DNA from: Betaproteobacteria bacterium
Lineage (GTDB): Bacteria; Pseudomonadota; Gammaproteobacteria; Burkholderiales; Casimicrobiaceae
DNA: 64,000 nucleotides
NCBI GenBank assembly: GCA_016704895.1
Contig: JADIZG010000074.1
Span: 38,969-102,968 of the forward strand
Reading direction: 5' to 3'
Both the position numbers and the translations under genes were made by a program. Shown piece after piece: positions 10,343 through 20,278 of the stretch. Positions within the stretch are counted from its first letter, which is position 1; every line of letters starts with the position of its first letter. Under the pieces are notes generated by a model. That model saw only the letters and a list, made by a program, of their open reading frames with translations, was not told the origin of the DNA and did no database searches.

Positions 10343-13300
10343 GCCGCGACCTTCAGCGCGCGCTCGATCGCGCCGCGTACCACGGCGGCGAGCTCGCCCA
10401 GATGCCTCGTGATCATCGTCACGTGACCGCCGGGCACGAGGTGCGACTCGCAATCCGGCGCAAAACGCATCCATCCCGCGCCGGGGCCGCGGTCGCGCTC
10501 CTGCGCCTGGATCACGACGACGTGGCCGTTCCACGGGGCGCCCGCATAGCCGTCGATCACGTGGCGGTACCTGAGGTCGATGTCCGAGGTGCGGTCGCGC
10601 GCGGCGAGCACTTCCGGCGCGCCGTCCTTCCCGACCTTGACGAACCGCGCCGCCCGCCGTCACCGGACGAACCCGCGTCGAGCCGAGGGGCCTCCGCCTC
10701 GATCAGCACGACAACCGGCACGTCCTCGCCCGCCGGCCGTGAGCTGCCGCGCCATTTCGTAGGCCACGAGCGCGCCGTTGCAGTGCCCTCCCAGCAGGTA
10801 GGGTCCGTGCGGACGAACGGCGCGCAACGCGCGGACGTGGTCCGCGGCCATCGCCTCGATCGTCCCGGGAATCCGGTCGTCGAGGAGCCCGTGCGGATGC
10901 ACGATCAGCGTCGGCTGGTCGGGTCCCAGCGCGAGCGCGAGGGCGCGGCTGTAGAAGCCTCCCGCGGTGAAGTCGCCGTGCAGGAACACGAAGGGCGGAC
11001 GCGCCCCCCCCGGATGGACCTCGACGATCGGCGACTTCCCGTCCGGCACGCCTTCCTTCAGCAGCCGCGCCATGCCCGCGAGCGTGTCGTCGATGAACAT
11101 CGACGTGAGCGGAACCCGGAGCCCGGTCTCGCGCTCGACGGCGTCGACGAGGCGTGCCGCGAGGAGCGAGTGGCCGCCGATCGCGAAGAAGTGGTCGAGC
11201 ACGCCGATGTCCTTCACGCCCAGCACTTCCTCCCAGATCCGCGCGAGGACCCCCTCGAACATGTCCCGTGGCGGAACGCGCAGCCCTTCGTTCGGACGTG
11301 CGCTTTCCCCGGGGGCGGGCAGCGCGCGCCGGTCGACCTTGCCGTTCGCGTTGAGCGGCAGCGCCGGCAGCCACACGATCGCACCCGGAAGCATGTAGTC
11401 CGGCAGCGTGCGGCGCAGCTCTCGCCACAGGTTCGCCGGCGGCGGCGAAGCGGGATCCGAGGGCACGAGCCACGCGACGATCTGGCGCGTCTCGCTCGTC
11501 TCGCCGCGCACCATCACCACCGACTCGCGCACCTGCGGCAGGCGAGCGAGCGCGCCTTCGATCTCGTCCAGCTCGATGCGGTGGCCGCGGACCTTGACCT
11601 GCCGGTCGACGCGACCGAGGAACTCGATCGTCCCGTCGTCGCGCCAGCGCGCGCGGTCGCCGGTGCGATAGACGCGCCGCGACGGCAGCGGCGCGATCGT
11701 CCGCTCGACGAACCGTTCGGCGGTGAGCTCGGGCCGGCCGAGGTACCCGATCGCGAGCCCCGGCCCGCCGATCACGACCTCGCCCGGCTCGCCGGGCGCC
11801 GCCGGGTCGCCGTCGGCGCGCAGCACGAACGCCTCGGTGTTGGCGATCGGCCGGCCGATCGGGATCGTGATCGCGCCCTCCGCGACGTCGCGGATCTCGT
11901 GCCACGTCGCGAACGTCGTCGACTCGGTCGGGCCGTACACGTGCAGGAGGCGACCGGGCGGTCCCGCCCGCAGCACGTCGCGCACCCAGCGCGGCTCGAC
12001 CGCCTCGCCGCCGAAGAGCACGGTCCTGCAGTGCCGGAACGCGGCGGGAACCTCGCGCGCGACGGCGTTGAACAGCGCGGTCGTCACGAAGATCGTCGTC
12101 ACGCGCTCGGCGTCAAGCGCCGCCGCGAACGCGCGCGGAGCGATCGCCGTCGTCTTCGCGATCGGCACGATGGACGCCCCGTTGAGGAGCGCGCCCCAGA
12201 ACTCGAAGGTCGACGCGTCGAAGGCCGGATTGGCGAGCTGCGCCACGCGATCGTCGGCGCCGAGCTCGACGTAGTCGGTGCCGCAGGCGAGCCGGAGCAC
12301 CGCGCGGTGCGGGACGACGACACCCTTGGGCTCGCCGGTCGACCCGGACGTGTAGATCACGTAGGCGGGATCGTCGGGACCCGCGACGTCGTCGGGCGCC
12401 GCGTCGGGCAGCGCCGCGAGCCGGGCGGCGTCGCGGGCGGGCACGATCGCCTGCACGCCGGGGCGCAGGAGCCGGCCGGCGACCATCTCGTCGGCGACGA
12501 CGTGCGCGATGCGCGCGTCGCCAAGCATGTAGGCGATGCGCTCGGCGGGCAGTTCAGCGTCGATCGGCACGTAGGCGCCGCCCGCCTTCAGCACCGCGAG
12601 CCACGCGACGGCGATGTCCGCCGCCTTCGCCTGCGATACCGCAACGAACGTCCCCCGGGCGACGCCGGCCTCGCGCAGCGCGTGCGCAAGCCGGTTCGCC
12701 TTCGACTCGAGCGCCCCGTAGGCGAGCGTGCCGATCGCTTGCGCATCGGGATGCGCCGCAGCGATCTCCGCGCAGCGCCGATGCACCGTCGTCGCGTCCG
12801 GATAGGGCCGGGCCGTCCGGTTCCAGTCGACGACGACCCGCTCGCGCGTCGCCGCGTCCATGATCGGCAGGCTCGCCACCGGACACCCCGGCGCGGCGGC
12901 GATCGACGCGACGAGCACCTCGAACTGCCGGGCCATCCGCTCGATCGTCGCGCGCTCGAACAGGTCCGCGCGGTATTCCCAGTGGACGACGACGCCCTCG
13001 GGACCCTCGAGGACCGACGTCGTCAGGTCGAACTTCGCGTGGCCGTGGCGCGACGGGTCGCGCCGGACGGCCGCGCCTTCGAGCGCGAGTTCGTTCGTGC
13101 CGTGCTCGCGCATCGCGAAGGCCACCTGGAAGACCGGGTTGCGCGAAGGGTCGCGCGCCACCCCGAGCGCGTCGACGAGGCGCTCGAAAGGCACCTGCTG
13201 GTGCTCGAGCGCTTCCTTCACGCGATCACGCACGCGACGCACCATCTCCACGTAGTCCGGGACACCGGACAGGTCGACGCGGATCGCCAGCGTATTGGCG

Positions 13301-14512
13301 AAGAACCCGACGAGCGGCGCGAGCTCCGGGACGACGCGGCCGCTCACCGGCGTGCCGATCGCGAAATCCCGGTCGCCCGACAGGCGCGAGATCAGCACCT
13401 CGAAAGCGGCGAGGAACGCGACGAACGGCGTCGCACCGTGCTCGCGGCCGAGGGCGGAGAGCGCGCCGGCAGTCTCCCGGCGCATCGATCTCGACACGAT
13501 TCCCGCGGCGAACGTCAGCGACGGTGGACGGGCCCGGTCTGCCGGCAGCGCGAGCGTCGGCACGTCGGCCAGTCGCCGCCGCCAGGCGTCGAGCGAGGCG
13601 GCCGCGGCCGGCCCGTCGAGCTCCTTCGCGAGCCAGACCGAGTAGTCGGCGTAGTCCACCGCCAGCGGGGTCCAGCGAGGTTCCCGACCGGCGCGTGCCG
13701 CGGCGTACGCTTCGGTGAGGTCGTGCTGGAGCAGCGGCGTCGACAGCCCGTCGCTGACGATGTGGTGCCACACGCGCAGCAAGGCGTGGCGCCCGCTCGC
13801 CCGCCGGAACAGCGTGAACCGGACCGGCGCGGCGGCGGCGAGGTCGAACGGCCGCTCGATGCGCGCGCGCACCTCGGCGTCCAGGTCGTCGTCGCGCCCG
13901 GACAGGTCGACGAATTCGAGCGCGATCGAGGGCTCGTCGTCGACTTGCTGGCGCGGCTCGCCGTCGACGACGGCGAAACGTGTCCGCAACGAGCTTTGCC
14001 GGCGTGCGACCTGGACGATCGCCGTGCGCAGCGCGTCGACGTCGAGCTCGCCGTCGATGTGCCACAGACGCGACTCGTGGTACGCGGCGCCCGCCGGATC
14101 GAGACGGTGCAGGAACCATGCGCGGGCCTGGCATGCGCGACAGGGGGACCGGGGCGCCTGGCGCGCGTCGCGGGATCGGGCGCACGCTCGCCGGCATCGC
14201 CCGCGCCTGCACGATGCGCCGCGCCATGCCGACCACGGTGCCGGCATCCTCGAACAGCGCCTGCACCGGGATCTCGACGCCGAAGACGGCGCGCACCTGA
14301 TCGAGCAGGTCCGCCCCGCGCAGCGAATCGCCGCCCATCATGAAGAAGTCCGCGTCGCGATCGACGCGCTTCAACCGCAGCATGGCCGCCCACAGGCCGG
14401 CCAGCGCGGCCTCCAGCGCGCCGGCCGCGGAGCGCGACGGCGCGTCGGCGGACGCAGGCGGTGGGGCGATGTCGTCGTGCGGGGCCAAGGCGGGTGCGCG
14501 GGACCGGTGCAT
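10339..14512 (-). CDS. Non-ribosomal peptide synthetase, T-C-A-T-TE (frameshifts at about 14145, 10725 and 10660)
   Basis: Multidomain peptide synthetase of about 1390 residues. From the ATG at 14512, domains are: a carrier (FFMMGGDSLRGADLL, intact serine); a condensation domain (QARAWFLHRLDP, catalytic HHIVSDG); an adenylation domain (YTSGSTGEPKGV, FDASTFEFWGALLNG, VYGPTEST, YRTGDRARW, lysine in NANGKVDRRALP); a second carrier (FFAIGGHSLLAARL); and a thioesterase (GGHCNGALVAYEMAR, general-base His in LVPGGHVTMI). Reading the A5 pocket gives D-A-F-F-L-G-V-T-F-(K), suggesting a branched aliphatic residue such as Ile or Val. The thioesterase nucleophile is Cys, not Ser. Three frame changes split an otherwise continuous protein. 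The first carrier has no adenylation domain, so it must be loaded in trans. The product is unknown. Confidence 0.9.
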
Positions 14513-14554
14513 GCTGCGCGCGCGTGCGTTGCCCTGCCGCCGGTCCGCCCCGGA

Positions 14555-16353
14555 TTATACGTCGTCGCGCGTCCCTGGCCCCCGGGCGAGCGCGCACTCG
14601 AGCGCACGCGCCATCGTGTCCGGCGTCGTCTCCGCGTCTGGACGCCAGTCCGGATCGAGGGCCGCGCCGAACACCCCGCGCGCGGCGTCGGCGAGTGCGC
14701 GCGCGCGTTCGGCATCGCCGCCCTGCGAAGCGAAGCTGGCGCCGGCGGGCCACGCGTCGAGCCCGAACACGTATGCCCACAGCGCGGCTAGCGCGGCAGC
14801 GAGCGGCGTGGCGTCGTCGGCCCCCTCGGCGACGGCGGCCGGCAGGCCGTAGCGCTCGGCCAGATCGCCGCGCCGGAACTTGCCCGACGCGGTACGCGGC
14901 AGCGCATCGACGCGCCACACGCGCTTGGGCGCCCGTCTCGCACCGAGCCGCGCGCGCAGCCGCGCGAGCACGTCGTCGGCGTCGAAGCTCGCGCCCGGCC
15001 CCACCACGACCGCCGCGCCGACCTCCTCGCCGAGCGTCGCGTGCGGCATCCCGAAACCCGCGCCGTCGACGACACCCGGCAGTTCGCGCAGCGCGTCGTC
15101 GATCTCGACCGGCGCGATCTTCTCGCCGCCGCGGTTGATCATCTCGCGCGTGCGTCCGACCAGTCGAAGCTCGCCGCCGTCGCCGAAGCGCGCGAGGTCG
15201 CCCGGGCGGTACCAGCCGTCGGCGAAGACGAGCGCGTCGAGCGCCGGATCGTCGAGGTAGCCGGCGAACACCTGGGGGCCGCGAACGTGCACTTCGCCGA
15301 CCTCGCCCTGCGCGACCTCGTCGCCGCTCTCGTCGAGAAGCCGGATCTCGCAGCCGAGCGGCGTCCCGAGCGCGCCGGCGATCCGTGGCGCGGGAGGCAG
15401 GCCTTGCTGCGTGATGACACCGGTCTCCGTGGTGGCGAGCCCGGCGACGACCGGGACGCCGAACGTCGACTCCAACCGGCCAATCTCACTCGCGCCGAGC
15501 GCGCCGGATGCCGGGCGCAGGAAGCGCAGCGACGGATAGCGGACCGTGTGTCGACTGCGCGCGACGAGGTCGCGCATGATCGTGAACGCGGTCGAGACGA
15601 AAGTGACGCGCCCTGCGCGCAGGGTGATCTCGAGCGCGGCGACGTCGGCCTCGCCGAGGATCTCGACCGTCGCGCCGGCGATCGCAGGCATCAGGAGCGC
15701 CGTGCGCATGCCGTTCGCGAGATGCAGGGGCGTCAGCACCGCGGAACGATCGGCCGGACCGACGGCCAGTCGCGCGGCCACGGCGCGCGACGTCCATGCG
15801 ACCTGCCGGTGCGACAGCGGCACGAGCTTCGGCCGGCCGGTGGTGCCGGACGTCGTGCAGACGTAGGCGACCGAGGGTGCGAGCGTGGGCGCCCGGTCGA
15901 GCGAGACTGCTGGCTGCGCGAGCGTCCAGTCGAACGCACCTGCAGGCGCATCGGGCACGGGCGCGACCTCGACGATCGCGATGCCGAGCCGTTCCGCCGC
16001 GATCCGCCACGCGGCTGACGCTCCCGCGTCGATGGCGAGCGCCTTCGGCCGCAGCCGCGCGAGCAAGGGACCAGCGCTCGCGCCCGGCGCGTCCGCCGGC
16101 AACGGTGCCAGCGTCGCGGCTGCGGGCAGGACGATCGTCGCCGCAGCCGTCGCTGCGCGGTCGGCCACCGCCCAGGCGAGCACGTCGCCGCGAGCCAGTC
16201 CCCAGCGCGCGGCCTCCACCGCCCGTGCGCGCGCGAGCGCGGCGCAGTCCGAGCGGCTCAGCGGCGCGCGTCCCGGCGCGTCGAGCACCGCGGCGTGCGG
16301 CGCCGCGGCGGCGAGCCGTGCGAAAGCACGCCAAGATCGTCGTCGCCGCTCAA
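14555..16353 (-). CDS. Stand-alone AMP-dependent acyl/amino-acid ligase with Ser-less carrier domain (copy 1)
   Basis: ANL-superfamily ligase of about 595 residues. Motifs include VCTTSGTTGRPKLVPLSHRQ, the hinge and GYLDDPALDALVFADGWYRPGD region, INRGGEKIAPVEID and the adenylation lysine in LPRTASGKFRRGDL. It resembles oxalyl-CoA-synthetase-like ligases more than classical NRPS adenylation domains. A C-terminal carrier-like domain carries SFASQGGDAERARAL: the phosphopantetheine serine is Ala (GCC at 14711-14713). The start is uncertain. A TTG at 16353 gives LSGDDDLGVLS, resembling copy 2, but needs a frameshift near 16320. It ends 42 bp before the NRPS. Substrate unknown; loading the first NRPS carrier is inferred. 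Confidence 0.85.
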
Positions 16354-16414
16354 GGCGGGTTCCCCGTCCCTCCCGGTGTACAGTGCGCGGCACGGGGCGC
16401 CTTGCCCCGCCTTG
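16351..16414. promoter_or_regulatory. Dyad symmetry between divergent ligase 1 and Bug receptor
   Basis: Inverted arms CAAGGCGGG (16351-16359) and CCCGCCTTG (16406-16414), nine bases each and perfectly complementary, lie 46 bp apart. The left arm contains the proposed TTG start of the ligase; the right arm ends just before the GAAGAG ribosome site of the receptor. This could be an operator shared by the two divergent genes, or an mRNA structure; function is inferred. Confidence 0.35.
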
Positions 16415-16427
16415 AAGAGTGCACACC

Positions 16428-17423
16428 ATGATGGTCTCGCGCCGCGGGCTCGCCGCGATCCTCGCCGCCGCATGCCTCGCGACCGCCGCCGACGCAGCGC
16501 GGGCCGACGACCCGGTCTGGCCGCAGCGGGCGGTGCGTCTGGTCGCCGCGCAACAGGCCGGCTCGGCCACCGATCGGGTGGCGCGCATCCTCGCCGACTT
16601 CCTCGTCGGCCTGTGGAAGCAGCCGGTCGTCGTCGACAACCGGCCGGGCGCGAGCGGTGCCATCGGCACCCAGATCGCCGCGCGCGCCGAACCGGACGGA
16701 TACACGCTCCTCGTCGGGGGCACGTCGAGCCTGGTGACCCATCCGGAGATCGCGCCGGACGTCGGCTTCGACGTCGAGCGCGACTTCGTCGCGATCGGCC
16801 GCGTCGCCTACGTGCCCTTCGTGCTCGCGGTGAACGCGCGGGTCCCGGCAGCGAGCGTCGCCGAGCTGGTGGCGCTCGCGCGCGAACGGCCGGGGCGCGT
16901 CTCGTTCGCGACAGCCGGGGCGGGCGCGTTCTCGGCCTTCGCGCTGCGTGCGATCGCGCAGGCGTCCGGCGCCGAGTTCCTGTCGGTCGAATACAAGGGA
17001 TCGAGCACGGCGACGCTCGACCTCGTCGCCGGGCGCGTCGACGCACGCGTGAGCGAGCTCGACGCGGTGCTTCCGCACGCTGCCGCCGGCACGGTCCGCA
17101 TCCTGGCGGTGGCCGGCCAGCGGCGCAGCTCGCAGATCCCCGACGTTCCCACGCTCGCCGAGTCGGGCGTCCCCGGCGTGGAGCTGACGCCCTGGTACGG
17201 CGTGCTCGCGCCTGCCGGCATCGATGCCGCGGTGCGCGCACGCCTCGAAGCAGCGTACGCGGCGGCGATCCAGGATCCGACCGTGCGTTCGCGATTGGAG
17301 GCGATCGGCTACGACCCGGCGCGCGACGCACCGGGCGAGTTCGCGCGCGCGATCCGGCAGGATCGTCTCGCGGCTCGCGCCATCATGCGCGTGGCGGGAT
17401 CCGGCGCTACGCGGGCGCGCTGA
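16428..17423 (+). CDS. Bug-family (tripartite tricarboxylate type) periplasmic solute receptor
   Basis: A 331-residue periplasmic binding protein. A signal peptide (MVSRRGLAAILAAACLATA, then DAARADD) precedes the Bug signature VRLVAAQQAGSATDRVARI, VVVDNRPGASGAIGT, PDGYTLLVGG and PDVPTLAESGVPGVE. Members bind small carboxylates, amides or amino acids. There are no TctA/TctB membrane genes nearby, as for most orphan receptors of Burkholderiales. ATG 16428 is chosen for the GAAGAG eight bases upstream; a GTG at 16419 is possible. It is divergent from ligase 1 and convergent with ligase 2, so a role in sensing or importing a precursor or product of the NRPS island is possible but unproven. Confidence 0.9.
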   Translation: MMVSRRGLAAILAAACLATAADAARADDPVWPQRAVRLVAAQQAGSATDRVARILADFLVGLWKQPVVVDNRPGASGAIGTQIAARAEPDGYTLLVGGTSSLVTHPEIAPDVGFDVERDFVAIGRVAYVPFVLAVNARVPAASVAELVALARERPGRVSFATAGAGAFSAFALRAIAQASGAEFLSVEYKGSSTATLDLVAGRVDARVSELDAVLPHAAAGTVRILAVAGQRRSSQIPDVPTLAESGVPGVELTPWYGVLAPAGIDAAVRARLEAAYAAAIQDPTVRSRLEAIGYDPARDAPGEFARAIRQDRLAARAIMRVAGSGATRAR

Positions 17424-17478
17424 GCCCGTCCCCGGGGCGCGTCCCCGCGACGTCCGACCGCCGGTTCGCGTCATGCGG

Positions 17479-19291
17479 TCAGCCGCCGACGGCTCGGCGC
17501 GCGCGCTCGATGCGCGCCGCCATGCCTGCGAGCGTGTCGGCATCCTCTTCGACGGCGCCGGGCGGCAGCTCGACGCCGAAGACCTCGCGCACCTGTTCGA
17601 CCAGCCGGGCGGCCAGCCCGGCGTCGCCGCCGAGCTGCCCGAAATCGTCGCAGGATCGGATGTCGTTCCGGCGCAGCAGGCCGCACCACAGGCCGGCGAG
17701 CGCGGCCTCGAGAGGCGAGAATGCCGGAGCATCGTCCTCGACGGTGTCGACCGCGGCATCGGCGGCGTCGCCGCTCCACAGGCGGGCGAGCTCGGCACGC
17801 AGCACCTTGCCCGCATCGTTCCTGGGCAGCGCGTCGACGAACCAGACGTGCCGCGGCGCCCGTCGCAGCCCGAGCGCCGCCCGCGCGCTCGACTGCACTT
17901 CCGCTTCGGTCAGCGGGACGCCGGGGTCGCGCACGATGGCCGCCACGACCTCCTGGCCGAGCCGCGGGTGCGGGATGCCGAAGGCCGCGGCATCCGACAC
18001 GCCGGGAATCGCCCGAAGCACGGCGTCGATCTGCAGCGGCGCGAGCTTTTCGCCGCCGCGGTTGATGACCTCGGTTGCGCGACCGACCAGGCGGACCTCG
18101 CCGTCCTCGTCGATGCGGGCCAGGTCGCCCATCCGGAACCAGCCGTCCTCGAACGCCGCCGCGTTCAGTTCGGGATCGTCGAAGTAGCCGTCGAAGATCT
18201 GCGGGCCCCGCACCTGGAGCTCGCCAACTTCCCCCGGAGCGACGACACGCCCGTCGTCGCCGACGATCCGGATCTCGCATTCGACCGGCGTCGCCGACCG
18301 ATCCAGGCTTGCGCGGCGCGGGCGGGCAGGCGCTGGTGCAGCACCATCCGGTCTCGGTCGCCCTGAGCCCCGTGACGGCGGGGACGCCGAGCAGCCGCTC
18401 CAGCAGGCGAACTCGTGGGGCCTGAGCCGGCCGAGGCGGCGCGAATGAAGCGCAGCCGTCCGCGGCGAGGACGCCGGCCGGCGCGGACGCGCTCGATGAC
18501 CTCGCGCAGGATCGTGAACGAGGCCGAGACGTACGTGATCGCGTCCTCGTCGATCGCGTCCAGCAGCGCGCCAGCATCCGCTTCCGGCAGGCAGCGCACG
18601 CTGCCGCCGTTCAGCACCGCGAGCATCAACGCGGTCCGCAGGCCGTTGGCGAGATGCAGCGGCGTCAGGTGGCCCGACACGTCGTCATGCGTCATAGAAA
18701 GCCGTGCACCCATCGCACGAGCCGTGACCAGCAGCTGCCGGTGCCCGTGCGGGACGAGCTTCGGCTGTCCCGTCGTGCCCGACGTCGCGCCGATGTAGGC
18801 CCATCGGGCGTCCAGGCGCCGCGCGCCGTCGAGCGAGGCCGCGGGCCGCCGGAGTGCCAGCCCGAACGAACCCGCCTCGGCCGAACCATCGGGAGCCATC
18901 TCGACCTCGGCGACGCCGAGCCGACGCGCTGCCTCGCGCAGCGCACGATTTCCGCCGGCGGGAACGACGGCCGCCTTCGCCCCGACGCGCCGAATCAACG
19001 CGATGAAATCGTCGACGCTCAAGGTCGGGTCGAACAGCGCCAGCGTCGACGACGCCGGCAGGATCGCGAGCGTGGCAGCACACTCGACTCGATCGGGCAC
19101 CGCCGCCGCGAGTACGTCGCCGCGTTCGATGCCCCACGAGGCGAGCCGGCCTCGCGCATCCGGATCACGTGCGCGCGAGGAACCCAGGTCATCGGCATGC
19201 GCGACGGCGCGCTGAACACCGGCGCCGTCGGGCGTGCGGCGGCATGTGCCTGCAGGCACGCCGTGATGTCGTCGTCAGGCATTGCACTCAT
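17479..19291 (-). CDS. Stand-alone AMP-dependent ligase with Ser-less carrier domain (copy 2, several frameshifts)
   Basis: Paralogue of the ligase at 14555-16353. From ATG 19291 it begins MSAMPDDDITACLQAHAAAR. The frame changes near 19160, 18430 and 18330, but conserved blocks are all present: GATSGTTGQPKLVPHGHRQ, LTPLHLANGLRTALML, VSASFTILREVI, GYFDDPELNAAAF, INRGGEKLAPLQIDAVLR and lysine in LPRNDAGKVLRAEL. The C-terminal carrier-like domain reads DDFGQLGGDAGLAARLV, with Ala (GCC at 17620-17622) instead of the phosphopantetheine Ser, as in copy 1. The surrounding carrier fold (QVREVFGVELP) is otherwise well kept. Likely role: activating an acid or amino acid for the neighbouring NRPS; substrate unknown. 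Confidence 0.83.
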
Positions 19292-19578
19292 CTCGCACTG
19301 TCGAGGAGCCACCGAGCGGATGGCTGCCGAGTGTAGCGACTCCTGCGACAAAGGGAACCATCGCGCTTGGCGGCGCCGATCCCGGGGCGTCCGGCCTCCG
19401 CTGCAAGGACACCTGAACGCCGGCGGTGGCGTCGCGCCGGGCGTCGTCCATCCCCTCGGGAGGGAAACGTGGCAGGCGTGGCCCAAGCGATGGGTCGCGC
19501 GTGGGACGGCACGCCGCCTCTGCCGATGCTGGAGCAAGACCGGGTTGCCCGATGGCCGCCCTTCCCGAGTTGCATCCG
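19292..19578. other. Gap between ligase 2 and the decayed receptor
   Basis: A 287 bp divergent gap. By position it corresponds to the short ligase-1/receptor spacer but is four times longer, with no recognisable signal peptide, promoter or repeat. It may contain eroded upstream sequence of the receptor pseudogene. Confidence 0.3.
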
Positions 19579-20257
19579 ATGAACCACGACGACCCGAACT
19601 GCGCGCGCTGCCGGGCTCGCGATCGTGCTCCCGACTCCAGGCACGCCCATCGGCGCGGATGCGACGTTTCGCGATCGCCCGGTGCAACTCATCGCAGCGC
19701 AGGAGCCCGGGACCGCCGCCGACGAGGCGGCTCGCATCCTCGCCGACGCGTTGGAGCAGCACCGGGGCCGAGCGGTCGCCGTCGAAAACCGGCCCGGCGC
19801 AGCAGTTCGTCGCAGCCACAGGCGTCGACATGACGCCGATCGAGTACAAGGGTGCCGCGAGCGCGATTGCCGACCTCGTCGCCGGTCGCATCGTTTTCCC
19901 GTCGAAGGGAATCGCGGCGCCGGAGGCGCAGGCGTAGGCCGATCGCGTCCGGCTGCTCGCGGTCGCCACGTCGAAAAGAGTCAGAGCCGCGCCCGAGCTG
20001 CGGACGAATGCGGAGCAGCGGCTGCCGTCGGTTGGCGTTGCGCCTGGTTACTGGATGCACACCTATGCCAGGGTCGCTCCCGAGGTCGACCAACGCCTGC
20101 GCGACGCTATCGCGGCCGCCCCGGATTCACCGGTTCTTCGCGAACGGATCCTGGCGCTCGGCGACGAACTTGCCGACGACGATGCGCCGGCGTTCGCGCG
20201 CCCGGTCGCCGAGGACACGCGGTCGGCACGCGGCGTCCTCTGGCCTCCTGCGGCGAA
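19579..20257 (+). pseudogene. Decayed Bug-family receptor (internal deletion, stop, frameshifts)
   Basis: Remnant of a second tripartite-tricarboxylate receptor. The N-terminal part reads RPVQLIAAQEPGTAADEAAR and VAVENRPGAA (near 19680-19805). About 130 residues of the middle are then missing. After a frame change it resumes at VDMTPIEYKGAASAIADLVA, meets an in-frame TAG at 19936-19938, continues RVRLLAVATSKR and PGYWMHTYARVAPEVDQRL, and has no stop near its natural C-terminus. Unlike frameshifts elsewhere in the window, the large internal deletion plus stop indicates genuine decay. It sits beside ligase 2 exactly as the intact receptor sits beside ligase 1. Confidence 0.82.
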
Positions 20258-20278
20258 GCCCTGGCCGACCCGCGCCGC

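Noticed and set aside
10402..14343. Plus-strand open frame of more than 1300 codons opposite the NRPS
   Set aside because: It is the antisense of a well conserved synthetase; composition is Arg/Asp/Glu-rich shadow sequence typical of very GC-rich DNA and it matches no family.
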